A program made the translations under genes and the position numbers. A DNA stretch of 64,000 bases from Anastatus disparis (Eukaryota; Arthropoda; Insecta; Hymenoptera; Eupelmidae): positions 4,035,001 through 4,099,000 of the forward strand of contig JAFFSR010000291.1 in NCBI GenBank assembly GCA_017163975.1. The letters are read 5' to 3'. This document shows, piece by piece, positions 44,362 to 58,320 of this stretch. Every line of letters begins with the position of its first letter. Positions within the stretch are counted from its first letter, which is position 1. The notes under the pieces are model-generated. The model worked only from the letters and a program-made list of their open reading frames with translations, had not been told where the DNA came from and searched no databases.

Positions 44362-47321
44362 TAGTCCAGTAGAATTAGACTTTTTGCATGACTTAATTAG
44401 TAACAGGCAACTGAAGTGAAAAATGAGTACATTAGGTCAAAAGATATTAAAATTTAGAAAGACCCTCAAAATTTGGGCTGGCATATTTTTTTAAACAACG
44501 TTTTTATGTAAAAAATTGTGGAAAATCGATGTTTTTTGGATCTAGCTCTTTTCGTTTTTTAATAGGGTATATGAAATTTATAATACTTATAAGGGTCTTC
44601 AAGACAAATAGTTTAAGCTCTATTACATTAAATTTCGTTAATAATTTATTTAAATAATCGCAAAAATATAGTCAAAAATCGTTAAATATTCAATAATTTT
44701 TTATTCCATAAAAAAAAGAGCTACATGCTTGTAACTTTGTAAAAAGTTGCTTTCTACCATCCTTAAGTTCCCATAATTTTTTCAGCAAAAAATATTAATT
44801 TGTTTATGAGATATCCAATTTGTTCACTAAAAAGAGGTAAAATGTAGGCCTCAAATGGACCCTATTGCGGTCATTTTAGAAAGAAATGACCATTGTCATT
44901 TATGCTCTTTGACACTTATATTTAGTGAAAATAAAAAGTTTGATTGACATTTTTATTATTTTCCCTGTTTAAATGGCGATCGAAAAAAAAAATTTTTTTT
45001 CCTAATTGTTTTTTAAATTTATATATGAAAAAATGAAAATATTCAAATGCAACTTTTTTATTCTTGTTGCTTAAATTTTAACGCTTATTTAAAAAAAAAA
45101 AAACGTTATTCTGTGATAATTAGGAGCTGAGATAATTTTTTTTTTTTTTAAATTCGCCATTTGTTTATTTACAAAGATTAAGGATTGAAATTTTTATGAT
45201 AGATCCTTTAATACTTGAACTTTGATATAAGATCACTTCTGATATTAAAATCAGTTTTTTAAAACCTTAAAAGATTGTTTTTAAGTATGCATAGTTTCAA
45301 TTCTTTTTGAAGAGGGGAGAAACGCGTCATCTTTCGCAAGTACAGAAAAAATTTTTTCGATTACTTCAAATTTGTCTTGTGAAAAAATTTTCTATATCTC
45401 AGTGAAATATTAACCGATTTTGATGTTTCTTTTTTTAATCTGGGGTAGCGCGAGATAATATTAACAGTCGTTATACTTGTTTAATGATATAAATAAATTA
45501 ATTTGTTATAAACAATAACAAAAAATATATGCATATTTTATTTCATTTTTTATATACTTGTAATGTTTATTTTTATAATCCAATAAATAAGTTTCATTTC
45601 TTTTATGAAAAAATTAGATTATTATCTTTTTTACAGGCTAATAATTATACAAACATTGCTCTTATCATAAAAATCCTGACATTATTAAAAAAAAGCTTCT
45701 GACCTTGAATATTCACCGAATTTAACGTTTCTTTTTTTGATCTGGGGTTGTGCGAGATAATGTTAAGTACCGTCATTTTTGTTTTATTTAGCAAAACAAA
45801 TTAATTTATTATAAACAATATATATGAAAAAAATAATTTATTTCATATTTTACGTTAATGGAACGTTCGTATTAATAATTTTATGAAACATAATATCTTT
45901 TTCTCTAAAAAATTTAATTATTTTCTTTTTTAAACAATATTATTAATAAATACATATCTCTTATCATAAAAGCCTTCACATTATTTTTGATAATGTCAGA
46001 ATTTTTATGATAAGAGCAATGTTTGTATAATTATTAGCCTGTAAAAAAGATAATAATCTAATTTTTTCATAAAAGAAATGAAACTTATTTATTGGATTAT
46101 AAAAATAAACATTACAAGTATATAAAAAATGAAATAAAATATGCATATATTTTTTGTTATTGTTTATAACAAATTAATTTATTTATATCATTAAACAAGT
46201 ATAACGACTGTTAATATTATCTCGCGCTACCCCAGATTAAAAAAAGAAACATCAAAATCGGTTAATATTTCACTGAGATATAGAAAATTTTTTCACAAGA
46301 CAAATTTGAAGTAATCGAAAAAATTTTTTCTGTACTTGCGAAAGATGACGCGTTTCTCCCCTCTTCAAAAAGAATTGAAACTATGCATACTTAAAACAAT
46401 CTTTTAAGGTTTTAAAAAACTGATTTTAATATCAGAAGTGATCTTATATCAAAGTTCAAGTATTAAAGGATCTATCATAAAAATTTCAATCCTTAATCTT
46501 TGTAAATAAACAAATGGCGAATTTAAAAAAAAAAAAAATTATCTCAGCTCCTAATTATCACAGAATAACGTTTTTTTTTTTTTAAATAAGCGTTAAAATT
46601 TAAGCAACAAGAATAAAAAAGTTGCATTTGAATATTTTCATTTTTTCATATATAAATTTAAAAAACAATTAGGAAAAAAAATTTTTTTTTTCGATCGCCA
46701 TTTAAACAGGGAAAATAATAAAAATGTCAATCAAACTTTTTATTTTCACTAAATATAAGTGTCAAAGAGCATAAATGACAATGGTCATTTCTTTCTAAAA
46801 TGACCGCAATAGGGTCCATTTGAGGCCTACATTTTACCTCTTTTTAGTGAACAAATTGGATATCTCATAAACAAATTAATATTTTTTGCTGAAAAAATTA
46901 TGGGAACTTAAGGATGGTAGAAAGCAACTTTTTACAAAGTTACAAGCATGTAGCTCTTTTTTTTATGGAATAAAAAATTATTGAATATTTAACGATTTTT
47001 GACTATATTTTTGCGATTATTTAAATAAATTATTAACGAAATTTAATGTAATAGAGCTTAAACTATTTGTCTTGAAGACCCTTATAAGTATTATAAATTT
47101 CATATACCCTATTAAAAAACGAAAAGAGCTAGATCCAAAAAACATCGATTTTCCACAATTTTTTACATAAAAACGTTGTTTAAAAAAATATGCCAGCCCA
47201 AATTTTGAGGGTCTTTCTAAATTTTAATATCTTTTGACCTAATGTACTCATTTTTCACTTCAGTTGCCTGTTATTAATTAAGTCAAATTTTAAGGTTTTT
47301 CGAGCTAATTCTACTGGACTA
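44362..47321. repeat. 2.96-kb palindrome, ~1.3-kb near-identical arms
   Basis: 44395-45690 is the near-exact reverse complement of 45985-47290. The ~295-bp spacer is a diverged copy of the inner arm. No gene. The start lies next to GGCTCGAATTCATAG (44335), so it may belong to the 43874 family. Confidence 0.85.
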
Positions 47322-48115
47322 CAAGTCTAAGGCTAGAAGTTGTAGTTGTTACTCAGTTATCAAATATTCTATCCTAAGAGTAAGAACATAGATGGATATC
47401 TGAGAACTGAGTAAAGACTATAACTTCCAGCAGAGATAAGTAGAGATCGCCAATGAGCATAGGCAAGAGCGTGCCCATTAAAATACAATGTAAACTACTG
47501 CCGCCACATGGACAAATGCCCGAACTATACGCGCAAAGCTCCTCCACGTCTACACGCGCGTAGAAAAGCAAGCTAGAGGGGAGGAGACAAACACACGAAA
47601 CACGCGGCTTTCAGTGGCGTAGGTAAACTTACGGCGAACCCGCTTTAGCTTGTTTTCGCCGAGATACTTTATAACTTTATTTCAATGCGATTAACCCTCC
47701 CGAAAATTTTTTGATTAATTACATATTTTTATTTAAAACAGATACATATTTTAATAACAAAAATCATTAAAGTAATCAAACAAATAAATAATAATAAATA
47801 AAATCTTTTGGGGGGCGATGAAAATATGTAACTTTTTATCCTCTTCAACAAACGAATGTGGTAGCTGTGATCACTAAGTTTTAACGCACTTCGCTCTCTA
47901 CTTTTGCCAAGTTCAAACCCGATGATCCACCTATTTTTTTTTTTTGTTTTATTTTTATATATTATATATTTTTGTAATCAATTTTCACAGCGGAAAAAAT
48001 AAAATAAAAAATTTATTTAACACCTTAAATTCTATTTTATTTCAAAAATATAAAAAAATATATTTACAGATAGGGATGGAAAAAAGTTTTAATGTCAATA
48101 TTACATGGCTATATA

Positions 48116-49766
48116 CCCCAGCGGAAAAAATAAATGAATCACTTGAAATCATTCGAAAAGTTTTAGAAATAATCAGAAAAAAAATGAGGGAAACTGAAAG
48201 AAACAGTAAGAATTGAAATCGGTCGGAGAGACTTTGGTAAAATTGGGACGAGACATTCAAAGTATTCAAGTTTGTTTCCGCTTTTTTCGGTATATTTCAT
48301 TTATTTTCATTTCTTTTCATTTTTTTACAAAATATCTTAGATTTTTTCCAGAATCAAACATTTATTTTCTATAAATATTCAGAATATTTCGGAGTCTCTC
48401 GGAAATTTTCGGATAGCTTCAAAATTTTTCAAAATTTCTCAGAAGTTTTCAATTTTTCTTAGAACTTTTCTTAGAAGTTTTTGGATTTATTCCAATTATT
48501 TAAGTATTTCAATAAGATTATTAAAAAATTTGTAAAGAAATTGTTAGAAATTTTCAGAAACTCTCGAAAACCCTCGGAAATTTTCGGAAAAATTCGAAAA
48601 CAATCCGAATCTTACCAAAACTTTTTAAATTTTACGAATAATATTAGAAAATAACATTTATTGATAATAATATTTTGAAATATATACTTAACCTGTTAAA
48701 TAATTTAATATTTCAGTATTTAAAATTCGACTTAATCAAAAATTTCAAGATAAAAACTCGATTTTGAGCCCACTTAAAAAAGGAATCGAGCTTGAAATTG
48801 TAGACTGGGAAATCGTTAATACTCAACTATTTCAACAGACATTTTTTTGTTAAACAAACATATCACAAAACTATGATCTAGAAAATTATTTTTATTATAA
48901 ATTAATTTTACAAATAAAGTTTTGTTTATACATACATAAAAAATGAAATTTTTGTTTTTTAACTTAAATTTATGTTTTTTAACGTCCACAATAGCATATC
49001 TGGAAACTTTAACCTGAAAGAAAAACTTTAAAATTGAAAGAAACTGAAGTAAATTGAAATAAATTAAAACAAGTGAAAAGAAACTAAAGAAAATTGAGAC
49101 AAACTGAAACAGATCAAAAGAAACTGAATAAAACCGAAACAGATAGAGACAAACTGAAAAAATCGGAATTCGTATAAAATCTAATTTTTTCCATATTTAC
49201 TTTTAACATTGAATAAAATGAAAAATACCGAAAACTTGTAATAATTTTAAAACAAATTCAAAATGCTCCAATTATTTCATAAAAATTTTCCGTATGTTTC
49301 ATTTTGTTTCAGTTTTCACAATTCATTACTTATTTCCAAATTTTAAATGAAATAATCTGATTAATTACAAGAGTTTTGGAAATATTCAGAAATAAACTGA
49401 ATTAGTTTAAGGAAAAATGAAATAAAATGAAACAAACTGAAATTAAATGAAAGAAAACGAGAGAAATGAAAACGAATAGAAAGAAACTGAAACCAAAAGA
49501 ATGAAACTGAAACAGTTTAAAAAAATTGAAATAAATTTAAAAAAAAACTAAAATGAACCAAAATGATTATGACAGCTGATTTTTCTATATCCACTTAGAA
49601 AATGATATAAAATGAGACATTCAGAAAACTTCCGAAAATTTCTGAAACAGTTTAAAATGTACCAATTGTTTCGTCCCAATTTTCACAAGAACTTTCCGTT
49701 TCTTTCAGTTTCTTTCAGTTTCTTTCAGAAATTTTCAATTACTTTCGTTTATTTTTTCCGCTGGGG
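48116..49766. mobile_element. TA-flanked element with CCCCAGCGGAAAAAATAAA ends
   Basis: TA at 48114-48115 and 49767-49768. The interior is degenerate AAACTGAAAGAAA and TTTCAGAAATTTTC repeats in opposite senses. The inverted arm near 59725 holds the uninterrupted TA site. Confidence 0.75.
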
Positions 49767-51951
49767 TAACTTATATTAATATGAAATAAAAACTAAGCTA
49801 GTTCTGTAATTTTTTCCTACTAAATATAAAAGATATTAAAGATTGAAAAAAAATTATTTTAAATTATAGTTGTTTCTTCATTCTCACTCAATTGCAAATA
49901 ACAAAACCTTTTTTGTTCCTTAAAAAAAAGGACCTTTTCTAAATTTATATAAATTTATGACATTTTTAACTCATTTAATAAAAATAGAAAATAAATATAA
50001 ATAATTCTAAGTTTATTTTAGATAAGTAAAATAATAAATTTACCTGAAAAAATAAATAATTTTATGAATTTAAACTTCATTAAAGCGCATTTTAAATAAA
50101 AATTACATTGAATATCATTAATATTTTTAAAAATTGGACTTTTCTTCTTTCTTTTATTAAATATATTTCTATAATATTATCAATTATTATTTCTAAAACA
50201 AAAAAATTGATAATTCTCTAATACGAACGGAATAATTTTCAGTTCTTATTAAACAAAATTTTGACTAAACTTTGAATGGTTAAATTATTTTTGTCCGTTA
50301 AAAAGTGACATTTTCTAAAGTTATATAGAGGCATAATAACATTTTTTTAAATTAATTTTTAAAAAAATAACATTCTATTTTAACAGTTACAAAATTTAAA
50401 AGATGAAAAATCTTAATTTTTCAAAAATTACATAAACATAAAATTTAAGTTACACAGAGATTAATTATTTAAGAAGAATTGAAAATTCTTTCGGAAAAAC
50501 GACTAATTTGCATCTCATCTGACTGCTCATTCTGTTAATTACTTTTTTTTGTAATAAAATTACTTTAAAAAATTTAAGATGTCATGCAAATTAGTATTTT
50601 AATAATAAAAAGCTCAACGGTTCTTCAAGCTGAAATTATATGAATTTTAAATAAACAAACAATACTGATTTTATTTATTAGCAGTTTATTGAGACCCAAA
50701 GTGATCATACTTTGAACGAGATTATCTTAAAAAAATCGGCAAGGCTATTTGGAAATTTACAATAATAACATATAAAATAAAAACCCATTTAAAATTTGAA
50801 AAGATTATCCGCCTTTTTAATAAACAACAAATTATAGCTTATGGAGGAGCTATCTGACTATTAACAAAATGTATATGATTTTTAAATCTTTGAAACTTTA
50901 TGAAAAAAATATTGAGAATGACAGATAAAGGGAAACATCTCTTCCAATTAAAAAATATTAAAGAATTATGAAATGTATCTTAAAAAATCAATTTCAAATT
51001 GTTTATTATATGTTTAAATGGTTTATTATGGATATGTAAATTAAATATTTTTATTATTATATTTTTTATTGATTTAACAAAAATTTAACTTAAAATGAAT
51101 AGAAGAATAATAAAAGAATAAATAAAAGAATTAAGAAATGTGCTTTAATAAGGCATATTTTTTAAAAAGTGTTGTCAATTTCATCAAAGCGCATTAAATA
51201 AAAATCACGTTAAATACCATTGATATTAAAAAAACATTTATTAAAAAAATGGTTTAATTTTTATAGTTACAAAAATAATTTAATTATAATACTGCTCATA
51301 AATTCGATATGTGTTATCGAACTAGATGAAAAACTAAAAAAAAACTGATGCAAAAAAACTATCGTATATTTAGAAAGAAATATCGTAAGAAAATTTAAAA
51401 AAGTAGGTATTTTAAAGTAATCACTAAAAAGAATGCATTATATTTTTCAAAGCTTCTTATCATATTATAAAGTTAACTGAAAAATAAAATGTATTCATTT
51501 AAATTTAAAAAAATGTATTTGTTTAGTTACTTTTCAAGTATATGATTCAATAAAATTTGAAAAGTAATATATTCGATAGTATTGCACTGTTTTGTGTAAT
51601 TTGTGAAAATTATTTTCATAGGAAATCGTATCAAAATTTAACTCATAAATACGGAAAATTAACGTAAAATTTTTGTATGCTTTGAAACAAAAAAAATTTT
51701 TGTCAAATTTACATCAAATAGATAGATAGATAGATATTTATTTATTTTGTAATAAGAGTACAAAAAGGCGTGTAATACATGAAATAGTAAGTAATAATTA
51801 TATAAAAAGTATTGCACATAATAAGATAAGATATCACAGTCAATTATTAAAATTAATATATAATACTGTATCAGTAAGTCACCATGTAAAAGTGATATCA
51901 CAGACTATTCTAAATACACGCAGAAAACATAAATTACAATAAAAAACAGTT
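49767..51951. other. AT-rich inner arm and unique DNA
   Basis: To about 50200 it mirrors 59270-59720. 51180-51230 is a weak repeat of 50085-50135. No gene seen; a short GATA run at 51721. Confidence 0.5.
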
Positions 51952-51955
51952 TTAA

Positions 51956-52336
51956 GAGGAGGTCACGTATCTCTGTCCTTTTCTAATCAAAGAAATGATT
52001 TTTTTACAAAAACTAATAACTTTATCAAAAAATGAAGAGAAAGCCGCATCTTGTATCAAAAAAAGCAATATTTTCTTTGATAAGAAAGAATTAATTTTAT
52101 TGCTTCGTTTTCAAGAAAACCTTGAAAAACCAAATTGTCCACCCTAACCTCTATGATTTAAGTTTTTCAAGGTTTTCTTGAAAACGAAGCAATTGAATTA
52201 ATTCTTTCTTATAAAAGAAAATATTGCTTTTTTTATTACGAGATGCGGCTTTCTCTTCATTTTTTGATAAAATTATCAGTTTCTGTAAAAAATTCAATTC
52301 TTTGATTAGAAAAGGACGGAGCTACGTGACCTCCTC
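51956..52336. mobile_element. TTAA MITE, GAGGAGGTCACGTA ends
   Basis: 381 bp; TTAA at 51952-51955 and 52337-52340; near-perfect arms (TCTGTCCTTTTCTAATC). Confidence 0.8.
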
Positions 52337-52340
52337 TTAA

Positions 52341-55161
52341 ATATCTATCAGTCATTGAATTAAAATACATAATTTAAAAGAGGAATCACTGTCATGACAT
52401 CAATAAAAATAAAATTGGACAATACTATAAAAATAAAATTGGACAATACAATAACAAAATAATAGTAAATAATTAAAAAATAAAATAATGTAAAATATAT
52501 GTACTTCATTATTCAAATTTTCTCATTACATATAATTATACATTTCATTATTAAAAAAATCAATATTCTTTATAAATTTTTTTATTGAAATTTTCATTTT
52601 AAAATTTACACAAAAACTTTTTTGAAGTAGCCAAATTTTAATCCAAGCCAACGATGTGTAAAAAAAATAATTTATCGATAATTTTATTATTAAAACAGTT
52701 TTAAATGTATGTGGTGAAGGTTATTTTGTTGTATTTTTTAAAATAAATTGTTAATGATATTGATATTGCACCTAAACATTTACTAAATTTGAAATTTTTA
52801 CAATACTACAAATTTTTGCTAACAAATATAATACCGAAAAAAAAAATTTTGAAATTTTAAACTTAAAGTTCATTTAAAGTACTTGTAATAATCAATTAGG
52901 CAATCATATCTTGAGTATAAATATTTTTTTCATATATAACTAATGATCAAAGCCTACTTATAAGGAAAGATCATCTCCACCTTCGAGATGAAAAAAATTA
53001 ACCCGTATTTGCTTTTGTTTAAATAGATTTTAGAGATAAAGTCATACATATTTTTCAATATAATATAATGAAAAGAAGTTGTTGTAAGAACTTGAATGAT
53101 CGGACAATTAAAAATCTTATAGAAAAATGTATTAAATATTAAAAAAGTACAAGTTAAATACTTTAATTTAAGCCTTATTAGCTTAAAAAAGCTCAATGCT
53201 GTTAAAAAGTTATGCTTAATTGAAAATTATTACATATTTGTTAATAGTTTTAGCATATAATATATAATAAATTTTTTACTCTATTTCTACTTGTATATTT
53301 AAACTTTATATAATGTTTATTCTAAACATATTATCCCTTTCGTTAAAAATTGCCAAATTTTGAACTTTATTTAAGAACATTTATTTATTTTATGATATTT
53401 TAGATTTATTTCATTATTATATTTTAATACTTTACATTTCACATTTTCTATTATCAAACATATTTCTCATAAGGTTTTAAACAATTTTCAAATGATATAC
53501 TCTTTTTAAGTACATTTTTAATTTCTTTATGATCAAAGTTTAATTAATATTTTATCAATTCTTTTTAAATGTTATGCATAAATTTATTTGATCTATTTAT
53601 AAATTATATTTATAAACGTATTATCTTTAAAATATATAAAATACAATAATGTTTTTATTACTTCATAAAAATCAAAATAAATGAGCTTTGGCTACAATTA
53701 TAAAAGAAAATCTGTCAGAATAATTAATTTTACAAATTACTTATATAAAATAAATCTTTATAGAAAATTTTTATTTGATATTTAGTCTTCTCTTTTTAAA
53801 TTTACTTTATAGTAAAGAAGAATTTAAAAAGAGAAGACTAAATATCAAATAAAAATTTTAATTACATTCAAATTAAGAAAATAATTTATATTTAAAAAAA
53901 AACATTTTTAAAATTTTGATTGCTAATATTTCTTATTGAAAAAATCTTTTTATTTCAAATTATTATTTGGATTCAAATTCTGCATTAAACTGCGTTTGGG
54001 GATTTGAAAAAGGTTTTAATTTTTTTATACCAGCAATGCAAAGAACAGAAAGTCTGAATTAAGAATTTTATATTGAAAAAAGCGTTAATTAGCATATGCT
54101 TAGAAAATGCTTGGATAGTTAACGGCTATTTTATTTTAAATGGCTGTATTGTAGGTCAATACTTTTTGTCAAAAATTTTTCTTATTGTATTGTAACAAAT
54201 TTTATTAGTAAGCATATTAAAAAAATTCAAAGCATAAGATTTGAACTGGAAAAATTTTTTAATTGCTGCAACGTACCCTAAAACTTAGCTAACACAGCTG
54301 TTGTACGTTTTTTATTTAAACCAAATTACATATTTTTATCGCTTTCTCACCCCAAACTTAATTTTTTTTAATTATCTAAACAATTTTCATTATTAAATAA
54401 CAAAATCAATAAAATTAGCATTTTAAGGACAAATACGTTGCACACTGCACATCGTTTTTATGATTAAATCATTTTTATTTGAATAATAAATTTCTTCATT
54501 GTTTTTTGGAATATTGTATCTAAATACATTTTTTATGATATAATAAAGTATTCGCGCATTTTATTACATTTATCCTAAATAACAGTAAAAAATATACTTT
54601 AAAAAGATATAATAAACGTCAAAACATAAAAAAATATGTACTTCGCACGTAAACTGCTATTTTTAAAAATTAACAATATGGATAAAATTTTTTCGTAATT
54701 AATTGTCAAACTGAAAAAAATTTCAAATGCTTTTCATATCATGGTTCAAAGTTTGGAACCATTGTAATAATTACAAAGAAAACATTGTAATCTATTTTTT
54801 TTTAATTTTTGGCAATGTTAAAATTCTATGTAAATTTTTTAAAAATAAAATAAAATTTAAAGTCATTTTCATTGAAAACGCGCTTTTGTAAAATTTGCAA
54901 GGTTTCGTGAAGTTTCATTTTTCTTAAATCAAATTATCGACATTATAAATTTATATTAAGTTAATTCAATAAAAAGAAATTTAAAACCTGATATCAAGAT
55001 ATTTGCTACTATATTACTATATTACTAATATTAAAAAGGATATACTTTTAATAAAAGCATTTTTTCATTCTTTTATGTATCTAAAATAAAATGATGTTTA
55101 TCAACATTTTGTGTTGAATTTTTATTAAATGATTTAAAAACAATATTATCATGCTCCTATA
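52341..55161. other. Very AT-rich, no gene
   Basis: Nothing recognised apart from a perfect hairpin at 53764-53859 with ~38-bp arms (TTTAGTCTTCTCTTTTTAAA). Confidence 0.45.
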
Positions 55162-55699
55162 TACCCGCGTAAAAAAAGTTCGTATTGCCAAGATATTGGT
55201 GAAACAATATCCAATATATTGCATTTATTTAAAAATCCCTTGGCAAAATTTTTCCAATATTTCGCCAACATTTAGTATTTATCAATCCCTAGGGCCAAAA
55301 CCCACATTATTCCCACATATTGGCAATATATTGGATATTGCTGATATATTAGATATTGCTATATCAATATGTATAATGATAAATAATTTCAAATAAAAAA
55401 TCAAAGTTTTATCACTTGAAAACTTTTAAACTTTTTTTTATATCATATATATGAAGTATACAATATAGGTGAAAATCTTAAATATGATATATAAAAATAA
55501 AATATTGGTAAATTAAATTCAGAAATCTTTTTTTGCAAAACAAAAAATATATTTAATAAAATAATTTTTCAAGTCAAATTTTACGAATATAAATATAACA
55601 AAAAATCTATTATACTAATTTTATACTAATTAAATATTACTAATAAACACAACTTAAAGAAAATAGTTCATATATTTTATTGTTCAAAATTTAATCGCC

Positions 55700-56270
55700 A
55701 AATAAAGTACCATTTACAGCTTACCTATGGACAGTCCTTGGCGTTGCAGGTCAGCGCGCAGGTGCGCGTATACAGTACTTTTTGAGCGATTAATGGGTAA
55801 TGTACTCATTATAAATATTGTCGTCAACTAATGTAATCTTTAAGTTTAAATTTAAATAAATAATTTAAGCTATTATGAATAAAAATTAAAGCAGTAGAAG
55901 CTGAGCTATAAGCTGTCAAACTTTTGAAAAATCGCGTTTTTTCAAACTGTGATTGTTTTCTGCCGATTTAGTGCATTTTAGCAATATGTTCATGAGAACC
56001 TTTTTTGCTTAAAATAACTTAAAAAATATGATAAAATTTTTTTTTCTAGAAAAAACGCATTTCTATAATTTGTTTATAAAAATTGTTAATAATTGTTAAA
56101 TGCGCCATTTTCAGACTTTCTACCCAAAAAAATTCGAAATCGGCAGGTCGAAATATATAAAAAAAAACCTGGTTAGAATCGAGGACCTTGGTCGGCCACG
56201 ACTTATGTAGTTTGCCCCTGGACTACCGGTTAATGTAATGAATTTTAGTACAATTTTAGAGCATTGTTGG
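55700..56270. other. Interior of the 4.0-kb element, left part
   Basis: No gene. 56165-56230 has a tRNA-reminiscent GGTCCTCGATTCTAACC on the minus strand that is too imperfect to call. Confidence 0.35.
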
Positions 56271-56278
56271 TCCCTTAA

Positions 56279-56659
56279 GAAGGGGCCGAACTATCTGTCT
56301 TTGTCTAATAGCGTTTTCTATCATTTATATAAACACTATCCGGTATAACAAGTAAAAAATAGCAGCCCCCGCTAGATATTAGTATAATAAGTATATTTTG
56401 TAATAACAAACAAATTTTTTTACTGCGTAGTTTTTGAATAATTAGAGACCTACCAAAAAAAGATAGGTTATATTCTAGATTGCTAGTAGGTCTCTAATTA
56501 GTCAAAAACTATGCGGTAAAAAATTTGATTTTTATTACAAAATTTACTAATTATACTAATATTTAGCGGGGGCTGCTATTTTTTTCTTGTTATAAAGGAT
56601 AATGTTTATATAAATAATGAAAAACGCTATTAGACAGAGACAGATAGTTCGGCCCCTTC
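56279..56659. mobile_element. TTAA MITE, GAAGGGGCCGAACTATC ends
   Basis: 381 bp; TTAA at 56275-56278 and 56660-56663. Inner arms GCAGCCCCCGC / GCGGGGGCTGC. It abuts the end of the Tnp2-like frame. Confidence 0.8.
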
Positions 56660-57217
56660 TTAACATCGCAAATTACTAACATATGTTTGTTGACCGTGCA
56701 GAATGGTTTCGCTATCAGTTCGCAAAGTTAATTTCTTTTCAAAAGGGTATCTTGATTTGTCAATTAAAATGCTTTCCTGTTTGCATATTTGACAACCGAA
56801 TTCACCGTTGTATTGACACATATTTCGAAAAATCGCTTTAGCTGGCAAATTGCACGTGCCATTTAAAATTATATCTTTAACATTAATAGGTTTATCTACG
56901 TTGGGTACTTCAAAATCGATACCTTTATACAATTTTTTTAATGAATTTTTTAAGGAAGTTAAAAAGAGATTAACTTTAGGTTTTAGTTTTCTAAACCTCA
57001 AGCCAATTAACAACACATTTTTAATATTGTGTTGTTCTTTGTTAGGAAATTCATTAATTGTTAAATAAAACGTCCAAATATTGTATTTGGAAGATTTAAA
57101 AATTCTAATGCCGTCAGAATACCATGTAAAAGATATATTGTTGGGCTCACTTAATATTTTATTTGGACGGAGCATTTCTTGATACAGCAAACCATCATAA
57201 ATATCAGAATAGTACAT
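56660..57217 (-). pseudogene. Tnp2-like (CACTA/EnSpm-type) transposase fragment
   Basis: 185 codons, minus strand. Blocks NISFTWYSDGI, YLTINEFPNKE, NVLLIGLRF...KPKVNLFL and ILNGTCNLPAKA followed by QYNGEFGCQIC match the tnp2-type transposase core found in CACTA-like elements of animals. Full proteins are several times longer, so this is a fragment. Its end is the TTAA where the MITE 56279-56659 is inserted. The sequence beyond the MITE does not obviously continue it. Upstream (57218-57340) is unrelated GC-richer repeat-like DNA. Confidence 0.6.
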
Positions 57218-57640
57218 TGTTAACCAAGGAAGTAAAATAGGTGATTTTTGCCCGAGTCGAGTTTGAAGCCTGAGCGAAGCGAGGGTGACAATAAAGACGA
57301 GGGCAAAAACACCTTTACTTCTGTAGATAACATATTACTTTTTCATACACGAAGGGCGTCAAATTTAGCCACATTCAAAATAAATTCATAAATAATACAA
57401 AAAATAACGGCATTAATAGATGATAAAATTAAAATGAAAATGAGAAAATAAGACTGTCGAATTTGCCTTGGCAAGAAGCAGTTGGGTACGAAAGGAGGGC
57501 GGAGTTCAGAATAAAGCCCCTCATGAAGATCAGGAAGCAAAGCAGCGCCAGGGGGTTCGGGAGGCGAAACCCCCGACTACAAAAAACTATCTTAAAAAAC
57601 CATTTAATTAAAAAAAATCTAAAATTAAAGGAATTGCCCA
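57218..57640. other. GC-richer patch with hairpin
   Basis: Contains GCCTGAGCGAAGCGAGGGTG (57268) and a hairpin GGGGGTTCG...CGAAACCCCC at 57551-57574, resembling transposon termini. No gene supported. Confidence 0.35.
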
Positions 57641-57644
57641 TGAA

Positions 57645-58320
57645 CCCATCAGCCTATCGACAGATCAACTCATCAAAACCAATGATCCATCGACCCATGA
57701 ATCCATTGACTCATCATCCTGCCAATCCACGTACTCTTTGACCCATCTACCCATGCAACCATCAATTTATTGAACCATGAACCTATCGACCCATTGATTT
57801 ATTGACTAATTAACCCATTTACCCATGAATCCATCGATCAATAGACCTATCAACTCATCGACCCATTCAACTTCTGACACCCACCAAAAAATTCATCCAT
57901 CCATCCAGTAACCCATCAACGAATTCTTTTTTCCACTCATCAACAAATTCCGCCCATCAACCCATCGCCAAATTCATCTATCCGCCCAACGGACCATCAA
58001 TCCGTCGACAAATTCATCTATCCGCCCATCGGCCCATAAACCCTTCGACAAATTCATCTATACGCCCATCAACCCATCGACTATTTCATCTATCCACCAA
58101 TCAGTCTATCAACCCATCGATTCATCAACCCATCGACGTATTCATTTAGTGATCCATCGACATTAATATTTATCCGCCCATCGACCTATCGTCATATTTA
58201 TCGATCTGTCCATCGAACCATTGAGCCGTTATTTTATCATCCCATGAATCTACCCATGAATTCATTGCACTACGCACCCATTACTCAATTTATACATCGA
58301 CTCATCCACCATTCAGTATA
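57645..58320. repeat. CCATC-type minisatellite
   Basis: Short variable units (CCCATCGA, CCCATCAA) with a ~38-bp higher-order unit containing AAATTCATCTATCCGCCCAT repeated about four times. Confidence 0.8.

Noticed and set aside
56165..56230. Second tRNA-like unit on the minus strand
   Set aside because: Only a loose B-box resemblance; no A box or stems.
57551..57580. Helitron 3' end (hairpin plus CTRR)
   Set aside because: A hairpin is present, but the following bases do not give CTRR and no 5' TC end or Rep/helicase gene was found.
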